Numbered from the stretch's first letter, positions 45,333-55,040 are shown. The stretch is DNA of 64,000 nt from Flammeovirgaceae bacterium (GCA_016712035.1 JADJRT010000009.1:130798-194797), one strand, 5' to 3'. Notes: generated from the sequence alone by a model not told the origin. Numbers and translations: made by a program.

Positions 45333-47018
45333 ATGGGTTTATCCGGATTTGATATCGTTGTATTTGTCGGCTATTGCGCCTTAATTCTGGGCATTGGCCT
45401 ATGGGTTTCGCGCGATAAGGAAGGTCATCAAAAAAATGCCGAAGACTATTTTCTGGCCAGTAAGTCCTTACCCTGGTGGGCAATAGGCGCTTCATTAATT
45501 GCCGCCAACATCTCGGCCGAACAGTTTATTGGAATGTCGGGTTCGGGGTTCGCTATCGGGCTGGCCATTGCCAGTTACGAATGGATGGCTGCTGTTACCC
45601 TGCTGGTCGTAGGCAAGTTCTTCCTTCCCATATTTATCAATAAAGGAATTTATACCATTCCTGAGTTTGTCGAAAAACGATTTAGCACTAACCTCAAAAC
45701 CATTTTGGCCGTGTTCTGGATTGCGCTTTTCGTATTCGTTAATCTTACTACGGTATTGTATTTAGGCGCGCGTGCGATGGATACTGTTATTGGTTCGGGT
45801 GATGGCAGCCTGATGATGTATAGCATTTTGGCGCTGGGACTTTTTGCCGCTGCGTATTCGCTTTGGGGCGGACTTTCAGCCGTTGCGTGGACGGATGTTG
45901 TGCAGGTTGTTTTGCTTGTGATTGGTGGATTGGTCACAACCTTCATTACACTAGAAAAGGTTTCCCCTACCGGTGGAATTATTGATGGATTTGTTCATGT
46001 CTTCAATACGGTGCCGGGTAAATTTTCGATGATCTTAGAGAAAGGAGAGATCATTACGCCAGGTGGCGAAGATGCCTGGTGGTCCTTGCCGGGATTATCG
46101 GTATTGGTGGGCGGTATGTGGATTGCCAATGTTTATTATTGGGGCTTTAATCAATACATTATTCAAAGAACGCTGGCTGCTAAAAATTTAGCAGAAGCGC
46201 AAAAAGGAATTGTGTTTGCCGCTGCCTTAAAAATGATCATTCCGTTAATTGTAGTTGTACCAGGTATCATTGCTTTTGTAATGAATGCCGATGCTTCGGG
46301 CCAGTTAACCACACAAACATTAGATCCTAGTTTTGTCAATAAAGACGGTGGGATTATTAATGATAACGCTTTCCCCTGGTTGGTGCGCAGCTTCATCCCA
46401 ACCGGATTAAAAGGTTTGGTATTGGCAGCATTGGCAGCCGCGATTGTGTCTTCTCTTGCTTCGATGTTAAACTCAACATCCACTATATTTACGATGGATA
46501 TTTTCAGGCCATACATCAACAAAAATGCGTCTGATAAATTGACTGTTAATGTGGGTCGTATCAGTGGTGCAGTTGCTTTGGTTATCGCGATGATTATTGC
46601 TCCCGCACTTGGCAACTTAGGGCAAGCCTTTATTTTTATTCAGGAATACACAGGTGTAGTGAGTCCCGGAATTCTGGCTGTGTTTCTTACAGGTTTGTTC
46701 TGGAAACGGGCTACGAATAATGCCGCCATCTGGGGCGTAATTCTTTCCATACCCATCGCCATGTATTTTAAAGTAGCACCTAATGGTTGGTCGGACTCAG
46801 CCTTTTTTGTGAATATTCCGTTTATGGATCAAATGTTTATTACTGCGCTGCTTTCCATTTCTATCATTCTTTTGATCAGCTATCTCGAAGGCAAAGGAAA
46901 AGTAAACGAGAAGGGAATAAATCTCACTTCTGAATTATTTAAAACCAGCCCCGCATTTAATATTGGCGCAACGGTTATTTTGATTATTTGTGCTATACTC
47001 TACGCCATTTTCTGGTAA
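45333..47018 (+). CDS. Sodium/sugar symporter (SGLT-type, SSS family)
   Basis: 561 residues with about 14 membrane helices. Typical segments: NAEDYFLASKSLPWWAIGASLIAANISAEQFIGMSGSGFAIG near the N-terminus (sodium-site helix), YTIPEFVEKRFS, LWGGLSAVAWTDVVQ, and SSLASMLNSTSTIFTMDIFRPYI. Vibrio SGLT homologues carry galactose. It follows galK, so galactose uptake is inferred. A strong terminator follows. No galT, galM or galE is in the window. Confidence 0.93.
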   Translation: MGLSGFDIVVFVGYCALILGIGLWVSRDKEGHQKNAEDYFLASKSLPWWAIGASLIAANISAEQFIGMSGSGFAIGLAIASYEWMAAVTLLVVGKFFLPIFINKGIYTIPEFVEKRFSTNLKTILAVFWIALFVFVNLTTVLYLGARAMDTVIGSGDGSLMMYSILALGLFAAAYSLWGGLSAVAWTDVVQVVLLVIGGLVTTFITLEKVSPTGGIIDGFVHVFNTVPGKFSMILEKGEIITPGGEDAWWSLPGLSVLVGGMWIANVYYWGFNQYIIQRTLAAKNLAEAQKGIVFAAALKMIIPLIVVVPGIIAFVMNADASGQLTTQTLDPSFVNKDGGIINDNAFPWLVRSFIPTGLKGLVLAALAAAIVSSLASMLNSTSTIFTMDIFRPYINKNASDKLTVNVGRISGAVALVIAMIIAPALGNLGQAFIFIQEYTGVVSPGILAVFLTGLFWKRATNNAAIWGVILSIPIAMYFKVAPNGWSDSAFFVNIPFMDQMFITALLSISIILLISYLEGKGKVNEKGINLTSELFKTSPAFNIGATVILIICAILYAIFW

Positions 47019-47044
47019 ACAGTGCGTAACTTTTATGAATTAAA

Positions 47045-47080
47045 ACAGAGCCCCGCTTTAAACGGGGCTCTGTTCATTTT
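47045..47080 (+). terminator. Intrinsic terminator of the galK-symporter unit
   Basis: A perfect 11-bp stem (ACAGAGCCCCG and CGGGGCTCTGT) with a seven-base loop, followed by TCATTTT. A left-side TAAAA also lets it serve the convergent gene at 47112-47885. Confidence 0.88.
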
Positions 47081-47111
47081 ATATCTCAATGACATTCTAT
47101 CGCTAGATGTT

Positions 47112-47885
47112 TCAACGACTCCTGAAAGCGACTGATAAACGAAAGTCTATCATTTGAAGGGCATTGGTGTACACATTACCCACATGATGTTTATGTGTAA
47201 CCTGTGTTTGGGTGTTTATAAATGTAGCTTCCAGATCTTGCGATCGCGAGGGCATGTTCGAATGATTTGTATGCGATTGATTGGAATTCATATAATCAAT
47301 ATCTCCACCTTGGGTGTAATACGTGCTAAGATTAATGAATAAAAATTCAGAGCGCATTTTCTTAAATACAGAGGAGAGATCGTATGACAAACCGCCACCG
47401 ATAGAATAGGTCCAGGTTCCATCGGCTAAAAGGAGATCTGTTTCAACCGGCTCGCAATTATCTGTGTCATCCGGGTCATATATATTAAGATTGGTTTGGA
47501 AGCCTGAATAGCCGCCTTTTATTCCAACATACGGAGTAAGCGCTTTGTCTTTTACCAGATTATAGCGCGCGGAAAGCATTCCATTCAGGATTGAGTTACT
47601 AACGTTAATATCCATATCTGCCGTAGTGCCATCCGAAAAACTATATTGCTGCCGCGATTCAGAGAAGCCATAAATTGAGTAGCTCAGATCGACCCCAACC
47701 GCATATCGCTTACTGGGCGCCAACAAATAAAAATCAAGGGCAATTCCATGGGCATTATTTACCGTTTGCTCCATTCTACCCATGGGGGCAGCCTGCGCAT
47801 ACCCAACAGACCATTCACGTTTCCATTGACCGTAACCTACTTGCACAAGCGCAAAAAAAAGGATAGTGAGTAGTGTTTTTTTCAT
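47112..47885 (-). CDS. Outer-membrane beta-barrel-like secreted protein, hypothetical
   Basis: About 257 residues from the ATG at 47885; a TTG two codons earlier is less likely. A signal peptide (MKKTLLTILFFALVQVGYG) is followed by barrel-like strands (KREWSVGYAQAAP, GIALDFYLLAP, YAVGVDLSYSIYGFSES, ISNILNGMLSARYNL-type turns) and ends ALQMIDFRLSVAFRSR, with the aromatic-basic C-terminus of outer-membrane proteins. A His-, Ser- and Asn-rich linker lies near 195-225. I recognise no specific family. Confidence 0.7.
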   Translation of the reverse strand: MKKTLLTILFFALVQVGYGQWKREWSVGYAQAAPMGRMEQTVNNAHGIALDFYLLAPSKRYAVGVDLSYSIYGFSESRQQYSFSDGTTADMDINVSNSILNGMLSARYNLVKDKALTPYVGIKGGYSGFQTNLNIYDPDDTDNCEPVETDLLLADGTWTYSIGGGLSYDLSSVFKKMRSEFLFINLSTYYTQGGDIDYMNSNQSHTNHSNMPSRSQDLEATFINTQTQVTHKHHVGNVYTNALQMIDFRLSVAFRSR

Positions 47886-48013
47886 AGACAAATAGTTTAT
47901 TGATCCGAACTTAAGATTATTGCCGTACTGAAATTACAAATTTTAACTGATAGTTTTTGGTTGGCATAACTACCCAATTGGGATGCGCCAAATGCGTTGT
48001 ACTTTAGCGGCTT

Positions 48014-48589
48014 ATGCAATTAGAAGAAAAGGTGGCCGCGGTAACGCAGGTCTTTGAAGGGTTGGATCAACAGATAGCCAACTTTCAGTCAGCCACATCG
48101 CTTCATTGTAAGCCGGGGTGCGGCAAGTGTTGCTTTAAACCCGATATTGAAGCTACCATTCTTGAGTTTCTTCCATTTGCGGTTCATCTTTATAGAAATA
48201 AGTTAGCGGAACCGTGGCTTGAAAAGCTTGCGCAAACCGATTCATCTATTTGTTTAATTCTTAACCCCACACAAGCCGGAGCCGGATTATGCACAGAATA
48301 TCCGTACCGCGGTTTGATCTGCCGGCTCTTTGGGTATTCGGCCCGTACCAATAAATATGGTAAAAAGGAATTAGTTACCTGTCAGATTATTAAGTCAGAG
48401 CAAATGGTGGCTTATGGACAATCAATAGATAAGATTGATGGGGGATTTGAGGTTCCTGTAATGAATCAGTTTTACATGCAACTCCATGCCATCGATTTTG
48501 AGTTGACACAGAATTTCTATCCAATCAATGAGGCAATTAAAAAGGCAATTGAAACAGTTCTTCAGTACTTTGCATATCGAGAAGTATAA
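48014..48589 (+). CDS. YkgJ-family cysteine-cluster protein
   Basis: 191 residues. The cysteine cluster CKPGCGKCCFKPD (about 35-47, C-x3-C-x2-CC) is the family signature and is followed by CTEYPYRGLICRLFGYS, the second conserved pair. YkgJ-like proteins are thought to bind zinc or an iron-sulfur cluster. There is no signal peptide. It is 138 bases before the peptide gene and may not belong to that unit. Function unknown. Confidence 0.85.
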   Translation: MQLEEKVAAVTQVFEGLDQQIANFQSATSLHCKPGCGKCCFKPDIEATILEFLPFAVHLYRNKLAEPWLEKLAQTDSSICLILNPTQAGAGLCTEYPYRGLICRLFGYSARTNKYGKKELVTCQIIKSEQMVAYGQSIDKIDGGFEVPVMNQFYMQLHAIDFELTQNFYPINEAIKKAIETVLQYFAYREV

Positions 48590-48726
48590 GATAGTGATTA
48601 GCCAAATGACTTTAATTAAATACGTTTAACTAAACATGAGGCTATTAAAAGACCTATTGAGACGTTAAGCAGTTTAGTTCTCTATCATGGAAAATTTGAT
48701 TATATCTTAGTAAAAACAAAAAAGTT

Positions 48727-48936
48727 ATGAAAAAAACAAAAATTTTTCTTGTGGCAAGTGTACTGGTGACACTTTTCACTGTTTTGAGTACGCACAAACT
48801 TAGTGCGGATTGTGGGCCATCATTACCATACGTTGGGACTTATATTCCTTTCTATGAGTATGGAGAACAGGTTGGGGTACAGTGTGTTTTGGGAGGTAAC
48901 ATTTGTAAATGCATAGGAGAGTACTACTATTGGTAG
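48727..48936 (+). CDS. Small secreted cysteine-rich peptide precursor (69 aa)
   Basis: 69 residues with a signal peptide (about 1-27, ...THKLSA). The mature part of about 42 residues holds Cys29, Cys53, Cys60 and Cys62, in DCGPSLPY and VQCVLGGNICKC, and ends in an aromatic EYYYW. Architecture matches Bacteroidota small secreted NVEALA-like peptides, which sit beside propeller lipoproteins and TlpA-like thioredoxins. Downstream there is a DUF4221 lipoprotein, a CxxC lipoprotein and a TonB receptor. I do not know the exact family. A 14-bp hairpin separates it from the next gene, which could raise its level over the rest. Confidence 0.75.
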   Translation: MKKTKIFLVASVLVTLFTVLSTHKLSADCGPSLPYVGTYIPFYEYGEQVGVQCVLGGNICKCIGEYYYW

Positions 48937-48949
48937 TTAGTTTTTTAAA

Positions 48950-48982
48950 AATAGAGGCTGCATGTTTAATGTAGCCTCTATT
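48950..48982 (+). terminator. Strong intercistronic hairpin after the peptide gene (attenuator or terminator)
   Basis: A 14-bp stem, one G-T pair, of AATAGAGGCTGCAT with ATGTAGCCTCTATT around a GTTTA loop. No T-run follows on the plus strand, only TGTAATAAT, so it may be a partial terminator or a 3' stabilising structure. It precedes the DUF4221 ATG by 17 bases. Confidence 0.6.
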
Positions 48983-48998
48983 GTAATAATATTGAATT

Positions 48999-50189
48999 AT
49001 GTATAGATACTATTTATTGATATTTGTTTATGGCTTAATAATTTCTTGTAATAAGGAAAAAAATATCACTGAATTAGCCAGCCTATTAACTGCACCAAAT
49101 GCTGATTTTAGAGATTCACTCGATATCATTTTAAATATAGAAGTAAAAATAAAGGCGGATAGTAACTTTACTTACTTAAGGCCAACAATTTTTAGTGACA
49201 CTATTTTACTGGCTTATGTTAAAGAAAAAGAAAATATAATTTCAATCTTTAATCTGAAAACAAAATCTCATGTAAGAGATTTTGAAATTAGTCCACTAAT
49301 CCAAAACCGAGACAAGTACTCTACCTTCTATATTCATAATCTCGATAGTATTTTTATGCTTACGTCTAATAATACTTCTATTTACCTACTTAATGGAAAT
49401 GGTGGCTTGATTAAATCATGGTCGAGCTTTGACCTTGGTATTACACCTCCCAATACTTATATATTCCCATATTTTCTACCGCAACATAGTATATATTTTA
49501 ATAGCAAAACCAATTTAGTTTATGCATCCCTAATACCAGGATATTTTCCAACATCATCAAATTTTGAAGATGTCCCTCAGCAAGTTGTTTTTAATTTGGC
49601 CAGTAATATTATTAAACTAAAATATGGTCCACCAGAAGGCGTAATGAAGATGAAAGGTGATTTGGTTTTTCCGGGGGATTTATCTTTTCCTTATAGTCTT
49701 ACTATCAATGAAGCAACATATATATCTTATCCATTGGATCATTTCGTATATATCTACAACAATGAGACTGGAATTCTTGTTGAAAAAAAGGCAGTATGTA
49801 GTAGCGAAATCAAAAATTTCCCATTTCCTCTTCCCTCTGAAATGATAAAGGATACACAAGCGATGTGGAATTTCAGAGTTCAAACGCCATTCTATGAGCC
49901 TTTGAATTATCACTCTAAAGTTAAATTATTCACTAGGGCAGTTCATCACCCTCAAGAACTTAAGGAAATGAGTGGTAAATTGAATACTGGTAAAAGGCGA
50001 AGGACATCAGTAATAATTCTGGACTCAACTCTGCAAATTATAGGAGAGACTTTTTTTAATGATGGCATTTATCAAATTAATGGAGCTGTGCCTTTATCAG
50101 ATGGCCTACTTCTTTACTCCAATAAGGGCTTTAATAACAATCACGCAATCCCCTCGCTTAAATATGAATTTGTACCCAAGATTAATTAA
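48999..50189 (+). CDS. DUF4221 lipoprotein (predicted beta-propeller)
   Basis: 396 residues. A lipobox follows the N-terminal helix (VYGLIISC, Cys17). The body shows repeating strand patterns as in DUF4221/six-bladed propellers: IFSDTILLAYVKEKENIISIFNL, IYLLNGNGGLIKSWSSFDLG, TYISYPLDHFVYIYNN, and the C-terminal RRRTSVIILDSTLQIIGETFFN. In Bacteroidota such lipoproteins sit next to small Cys-rich secreted peptides and thioredoxin-like partners. The frame is intact and overlaps the next gene's start by 26 bases. Confidence 0.82.
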   Translation: MYRYYLLIFVYGLIISCNKEKNITELASLLTAPNADFRDSLDIILNIEVKIKADSNFTYLRPTIFSDTILLAYVKEKENIISIFNLKTKSHVRDFEISPLIQNRDKYSTFYIHNLDSIFMLTSNNTSIYLLNGNGGLIKSWSSFDLGITPPNTYIFPYFLPQHSIYFNSKTNLVYASLIPGYFPTSSNFEDVPQQVVFNLASNIIKLKYGPPEGVMKMKGDLVFPGDLSFPYSLTINEATYISYPLDHFVYIYNNETGILVEKKAVCSSEIKNFPFPLPSEMIKDTQAMWNFRVQTPFYEPLNYHSKVKLFTRAVHHPQELKEMSGKLNTGKRRRTSVIILDSTLQIIGETFFNDGIYQINGAVPLSDGLLLYSNKGFNNNHAIPSLKYEFVPKIN

Positions 50190-50642
50190 GTCAAGTTTGT
50201 TTCTTTTGATTAGTATAATGGGTTGCGATAATAGCAAGTCGAATTGCAGGTATTATGAGGGTTTTAAACTATACTTATCACAAGTTTATGATTTAGATAT
50301 CTCAACCCAAGGTGATAGAATATTCTATGTATTACCTCTTGAGGGTTGTGACGAGTGTTTACAGATTAATTTGAATTTGCTTCTAGAAAGGAATTTTAAT
50401 AGCTCAAAAGTCACAATTATTTTGACTGGAGCAAATTTTAACGATATAATTAGGAGTAAAATTGAAGCGATTAAGCGTAAATATCCTATTTTAGAGGATG
50501 GTAAGAATTTGATTCATCAATTTGAAACGGGTTTTGGAAAGCCATTATTAGTACACGTAAAAAATGGGGACTGTCTTTTGCAACTTCAATTGCAGATCAA
50601 GAAATTGAAAGTGTTAAGAAATATATATTGGATAATAGTTAA
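50164..50642 (+). CDS. Thioredoxin-like CxxC lipoprotein, frameshifted near the end
   Basis: About 159 residues from the ATG at 50164. The start MNLYPRLIKSSLFLLISIMGC has a lipobox with Cys at about residue 21. The mature part has a CDEC pair in IFYVLPLEGCDECLQINLNLLL, where a thioredoxin-fold active site is expected, and a likely cis-Pro loop (GKPLLVHVKNGG). The frame slips in the four-G run at 50566-50569; one more G gives LSFATSIADQEIESVKKYILDNS and a TAA that overlaps the DUF4249 ATG. A thiol partner for the cysteine-rich peptide is inferred. Confidence 0.7.
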
Positions 50643-51706
50643 TGTTGGGCTTCGATCGTATATATAGAGTACCAATAGTATTTCTCTTTGTTTTACTTTC
50701 TCAATGCATTACTGAGTTCGATCCCGAACTTAATGCGGTAAATACTAAACTGGTGGTTGATGGATTAATTACCGACCAACCCGGCCCTTATCAGGTACGG
50801 ATAACATATTCAGCACCTTACAACAACACGGAAGCATTTGCGGGCTCCCCGGCACAGGCTAAGGTTTATATAAAAAGCGATAGTGGCGAAGATGAACTAC
50901 TTAAGTATACTTCTAACGGATTCTTTACTACACAAGCAACCGGCATTCAAGGTATAGTTGGCCGGCAATATTGGCTCACGATAGTTTTGCCCAATGGTAC
51001 CACCTACGAGTCAATTCCTGAGCTGCTACAAGCAGCACCCGAAATAGATACTGTGTATACTGAGTATCAGGAATTAAATGCCGGTTTTTTAAGAGGCAAA
51101 TTCAAGGTGTTTCTTGATACATACGATCCTGCTGAATCAGCCAATTATTATCGGTGGTCGTGGACTCATTATATCACCGAGGAAATTTGTGGATATACAT
51201 ATGAATTCCAATCCCCCTTTTTAATCAAAATCCCGTGGGGTTGTTGCGAACCATGCTGGACAAAGTCTAAATGTGTGGGCTGTATTAATATTGGCTCCGA
51301 CAAGTTTATTAACGGCCGCAAATTGGCAGGTCAGCACTTAGTTGATGTTCCCTACAATAGTCTGGATCCTTATTATTTATTAATTGAGCAACAATCTTTA
51401 ACGAAGAGTGCATATGAGTATTGGGGGAAGATAAGAAGTCAGGTAAGTAACTCAGGCGGAGCTTTTGACACCCCACCAATCGCTATAAAAGGAAATCTTA
51501 AGAACCACAATGACCCGAATGAGCCGGTGCTCGGGTATTTTGGCGCCTCCTCAATTCAATATAAGTCTCATTATGTCGATAGAAGGTCTATCGGAAAAAT
51601 ACCCTTTGGCCAACCAAAGGCGGTCCAAGTCCCTCAAAGATTCTGTAAACCTTGTCTCGAATCATTTTTTAATACATCCAAAAGACCGCTGGGATGGATA
51701 GACTAA
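50642..51706 (+). CDS. DUF4249 lipoprotein
   Basis: 354 residues. A lipobox (LFVLLSQC) is followed by DPELNAVNTKLVVDGLITDQPGPYQVRITYS, the DUF4249 opening, and LPNGTTYESIPELLQAAPEIDTVY. A cysteine-rich loop (GCCEPCWTKSKCVGCINIG) and a late RFCKPCLES are conspicuous. DUF4249 proteins are outer-membrane partners of TonB-dependent receptors in Bacteroidota, and the receptor follows with a 13-base overlap. Its role is probably ligand capture. The cysteine richness echoes the peptide gene at the start of the cluster. Confidence 0.87.
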   Translation: MLGFDRIYRVPIVFLFVLLSQCITEFDPELNAVNTKLVVDGLITDQPGPYQVRITYSAPYNNTEAFAGSPAQAKVYIKSDSGEDELLKYTSNGFFTTQATGIQGIVGRQYWLTIVLPNGTTYESIPELLQAAPEIDTVYTEYQELNAGFLRGKFKVFLDTYDPAESANYYRWSWTHYITEEICGYTYEFQSPFLIKIPWGCCEPCWTKSKCVGCINIGSDKFINGRKLAGQHLVDVPYNSLDPYYLLIEQQSLTKSAYEYWGKIRSQVSNSGGAFDTPPIAIKGNLKNHNDPNEPVLGYFGASSIQYKSHYVDRRSIGKIPFGQPKAVQVPQRFCKPCLESFFNTSKRPLGWID

Positions 51707-54006
51707 CCAAACGATCGCAACGGGTTATCTTCCGAATCTTCTTGGTGTTGATTCTTTCCGGTTCATTACACCAGGCAATTGCACAGCATATAATGGTTCG
51801 AGGCCGCGTACATCAAAAAGACATTAACCTTATTGGGGCCTCGATAATCCTGGAAGGAACAACGCTGGGAGTATCAGCGAATGAACAGGGCAACTTTACG
51901 TTTTTATTGGAACCGGGTATTTATAGCATAGCAGTATCCTTTACGGGATATCTAACCAAAACAATCACATTTGTCGTACAAAAGCCTGAATATCTCGATA
52001 TAGAACTCGAAGAAGATAGTAAGATACTCGAAGAACTTGTAGTTTCATCAGAAGCTTCCGATTACAATGTGCAAAGTGTTGAAATTGGTGTAAGCAAACT
52101 CAACATGAAAACACTAAGTAAGCTTCCCTCATTTATGGGGGAAGTAGATATCATCAAATCGCTGCTTACACTACCTGGGGTTACCACGGTAGGGGAGGGA
52201 ACCTCAGATATTAATGTACGTGGCGGCAGTGCCGATCAAAATCTTATCCTGATGGATGATGCTCCAATATTTAATTCGTCTCATTTAATGGGTTTATTTT
52301 CCATTTTCAATCCGGACATGGTGGAAAACCTAGAGTTTTATCGCGGGGGCATCCCGCCAAAATTTGGTGAGCGGGTATCTTCCGTTTTGAATATTTCATT
52401 AAGAAACCCAAATTCAGAAAATTGGCACGTTCGCGGAGGCCTTGGTTTAATTGCCAGTCGGTTATCTGTTGATGGCCCAATTATTCCGGGAAAACTTTCG
52501 GTTATGGTTGGTGGGCGCGTGTCTTTTCCCGATTATTTATTTCAATTGTCGGGTAACCCGGCTCTCGAAAACACCACGGCCAATTTTTATGACCTTACTG
52601 GGAAAATAGAATACACCCCTAACTCAAAGAACAAAATATTTTTTACTGGCTATAATTCATTTGATCGATTTAAAGTAGCCAGCGATTCATTAGCCGTATT
52701 GGAAATAAATGCATCTTCCAGCGAATATGATTGGGAGACACTAAACGGTACCTTGGGTTGGCGCCATGATTATTCCGATCGACTTTATTCAAGAATCGTT
52801 GGTGTTTGGAGTAATTATTCCTCGGCAATTACTAGCGAGGATGAGTTGATTGCTTTTGATCTGCAATCTTCCATTTTATACAAAGGTGTAAAAGCAGATT
52901 TTGTTTGGAAACTCGGTGATAAGCATACCATGGATTTTGGGGGTTCGGGAATATCTTACACGATAAATCCGGGAGCATTAGTTAATAGGAACCCGGTATT
53001 CAATGTTTTTTGCAGAAGCACCCGCCACGAAATATCTATACCTTGATGGTGAACCAAAAAATCTTGATTCAATTTATGATACCCTCTTTAATGAAGGGGG
53101 TGAACAATATTATGGTGGCATAGAACCTAGAATGTCCTTAAGAGTTAACCTCAATTCGGTTAGTTCAATAAAATTGGGGTATAACCGGATGCGTCAATAT
53201 ATTCAACGCATTACCAATACAACCTCGGCACTCCCCACGGATCGTTGGCAAACCAGCAATGCCTACATAAAGCCACAAATTGCCGATCAGGTATCCTTAG
53301 GGTACTATAGAAATTTTAAAGAGAACATGTTCGAAACCTCTCTGGAAACTTTTTTAAGCATACGGCAAATGCTACCGATTATAAAGACGGAGCAAACCTT
53401 TTGCTTCACCCGGCAACAGAATCAGCGATCCTTCAGGGTACAGGTCGTGCTTATGGAGTTGAAGTGCAGGCAAAAAAGAATAAAGGAAAACTAACAGGTT
53501 GGGTTAACTACACGTATTCACAGTCGCACATAAAAATGGAAAGCGAATTTGAGGAGGAACAAATCAACCAGGGTAATTGGTATCCAACGTATTACAACAA
53601 GCCACACGCGGTTAATCTTATTGTAAATTATAAGCAAAGTAAACGGTTCAGCTATTCAGCAAATTTCACCTACAGTACGGGCAGGCCCATTACCTATCCG
53701 GAAGGAAAATATTTTGTTGGCGATGTATATGTGCCCGATTTTGTAAATAGAAATAACGGAACTATTCCAGACTACCACCGATTAGATGTTTCCATGACGT
53801 ATGATCCTAAAACTAAAAAGGAAAGAAAATGGAAGAGTAATTGGTCTTTTTCAATTTATAACCTGTATGCTCGAAAAAATGCCTACTCGGTTTTCTTTAA
53901 GCCAAATAATCAGAATGTATTTCAATATTCTAAATCGGTAAACACCTACAAACTTTCAATTTTTGGAACGGTATTTCCCTCCATCACGTACAACTTTGAA
54001 TTCTAA
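51694..54006 (+). CDS. TonB-dependent receptor with carboxypeptidase-like domain (frameshifted)
   Basis: About 770 residues. A signal peptide (ending AIAQ) precedes a carboxypeptidase-regulatory-like domain (about 30-115, VRGRVHQKDINLIGASIILEG), the plug (EGTSDINVRGGSADQNLILMDDAPIFN) and the barrel (EFYRGGIPPKFGERVSSVLNI). Frame breaks occur at a T-run near 53010 and at 53350-53355. Restored, the reading continues to FTYSTGRPITYPEG, PDYHRLDVSM and a C-terminal ITYNFEF. Between NPGALV and TKYLYLDGEP about 40 residues seem missing compared with the family. Transports a ligand presented by DUF4249. Confidence 0.85.
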
Positions 54007-54008
54007 AC

Positions 54009-54230
54009 TCAGTGCTTGTTAATTCGGTTGGCAACGCTGTGGAAAAAGTTTTGCCCTACTCTATCAATAAAGACAGTAGGTGAGGGTTGGGAGATTTGGG
54101 ATTTGGGTTCCTGATTGGCTTCACCCATACCCGGCATAAAGTCCAGCACCAGCGTGGTGAGCGCTATAATTATAGCTACAGCAATACCGGCTATCAGAAT
54201 CAGGTCTCTATGGGTAAGTTTTAAGCGCAC
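54009..54230 (-). CDS. Small membrane-anchored hypothetical protein (73 aa)
   Basis: 73 residues. After MRLKLTHRDL one membrane helix (ILIAGIAVAIIIALTTLVL) is followed by a Gln/Ser/Pro-rich linker (EANQEPKSQISQPSPT) and the short end VFIDRVGQNFFHSVANRINKH. No family recognised. It abuts the end of the TonB receptor (54006) on the other strand. Frame and composition favour a real gene. Confidence 0.55.
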   Translation of the reverse strand: MRLKLTHRDLILIAGIAVAIIIALTTLVLDFMPGMGEANQEPKSQISQPSPTVFIDRVGQNFFHSVANRINKH

Positions 54231-54409
54231 GCTATGCTGTTTACCAAAACCAATGCCAGTACGCTTTTAGCACAAATTAAGTCGATTTTGGAGGTTTGGA
54301 TTACAGGTTTGTTCAGTTTCGTACAATGTTGTGCCGGAAATTCGAACACGAAAGGTTACAGTGGTTCGTTGTTTGCATATTAACGGTCGGATTGAACTTC
54401 TTTTCTTTC

Positions 54410-54417
54410 TAAATTTG
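54410..54417 (+). promoter_or_regulatory. Bacteroidota -7 box (TAAATTTG) before the thioredoxin-like gene
   Basis: TAAATTTG fits TAnnTTTG exactly and lies 29 bases before the ATG at 54447. A TTG at 54392-54394 could be part of a weak -33 element, but spacing is short. Confidence 0.4.
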
Positions 54418-54446
54418 TTACAGTTTAAATTCTTGAATTATAAAAA

Positions 54447-55040
54447 ATGAAAAAATATCTTCTCGTAGTTCTATTGGCATCGTTTGGGTTGGTTCGCGCG
54501 CAGGGAACAAAGACGGAAGCCGCAGCCATCCAATGGATGTCGTTTGAAGAGGCCGTAAAACGATCGGAAGCGGAGAAAGGGAAGAAGAAAATCTTTATTG
54601 ATGTCTATACGGATTGGTGTGGGTGGTGTAAGGTGATGGATAAAAATACTTTTGTCGATCCACAGATTGTAAAGCTTATCAACGAGAAATTCTATGCAGT
54701 AAAATTTGATGCTGAGCAAACAGGGGATGTGAATTTTCGTGGCACAACCTTTAAGTTCGTTCCTTACGGGAATAAAGGGTCGCATCAATTGGCGATGGCA
54801 CTATTGAATAACCAGATGAGCTATCCAAACTTTGTGTTCCTCGATGAAGAGTTTAGAATTGTTCCGATAATAGAAGGATACACCTCGTTGCCTGGCTATC
54901 GCAAACCCGAAGAGTTTCACGTGTTTGTAAGTTTTGTTGGGGGCGATTTCTATAAAACGGTTGCTTTTCAGGATTATCAGAAACAATATAAATCTCCCTA
55001 TGGCAATCAGCCATCTACAGGTAGCCCCGGAGGGAAGTAG
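54447..55040 (+). CDS. Secreted thioredoxin-fold protein (WCGWC)
   Basis: 197 residues with a signal peptide (MKKYLLVVLLASFGLVRAQ). The thioredoxin fold follows, with the active site IDVYTDWCGWCKVMDKNTF (about 51-69) and a likely cis-Pro segment (MSYPNFVFLDEEF). The C-terminus is flexible and Gly/Pro/Ser-rich (KSPYGNQPSTGSPGGK). WCxWC-type proteins of this kind act as periplasmic thiol reductases or partners in cytochrome and disulfide handling. It has its own promoter-like box and a strong terminator. Confidence 0.9.
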   Translation: MKKYLLVVLLASFGLVRAQGTKTEAAAIQWMSFEEAVKRSEAEKGKKKIFIDVYTDWCGWCKVMDKNTFVDPQIVKLINEKFYAVKFDAEQTGDVNFRGTTFKFVPYGNKGSHQLAMALLNNQMSYPNFVFLDEEFRIVPIIEGYTSLPGYRKPEEFHVFVSFVGGDFYKTVAFQDYQKQYKSPYGNQPSTGSPGGK

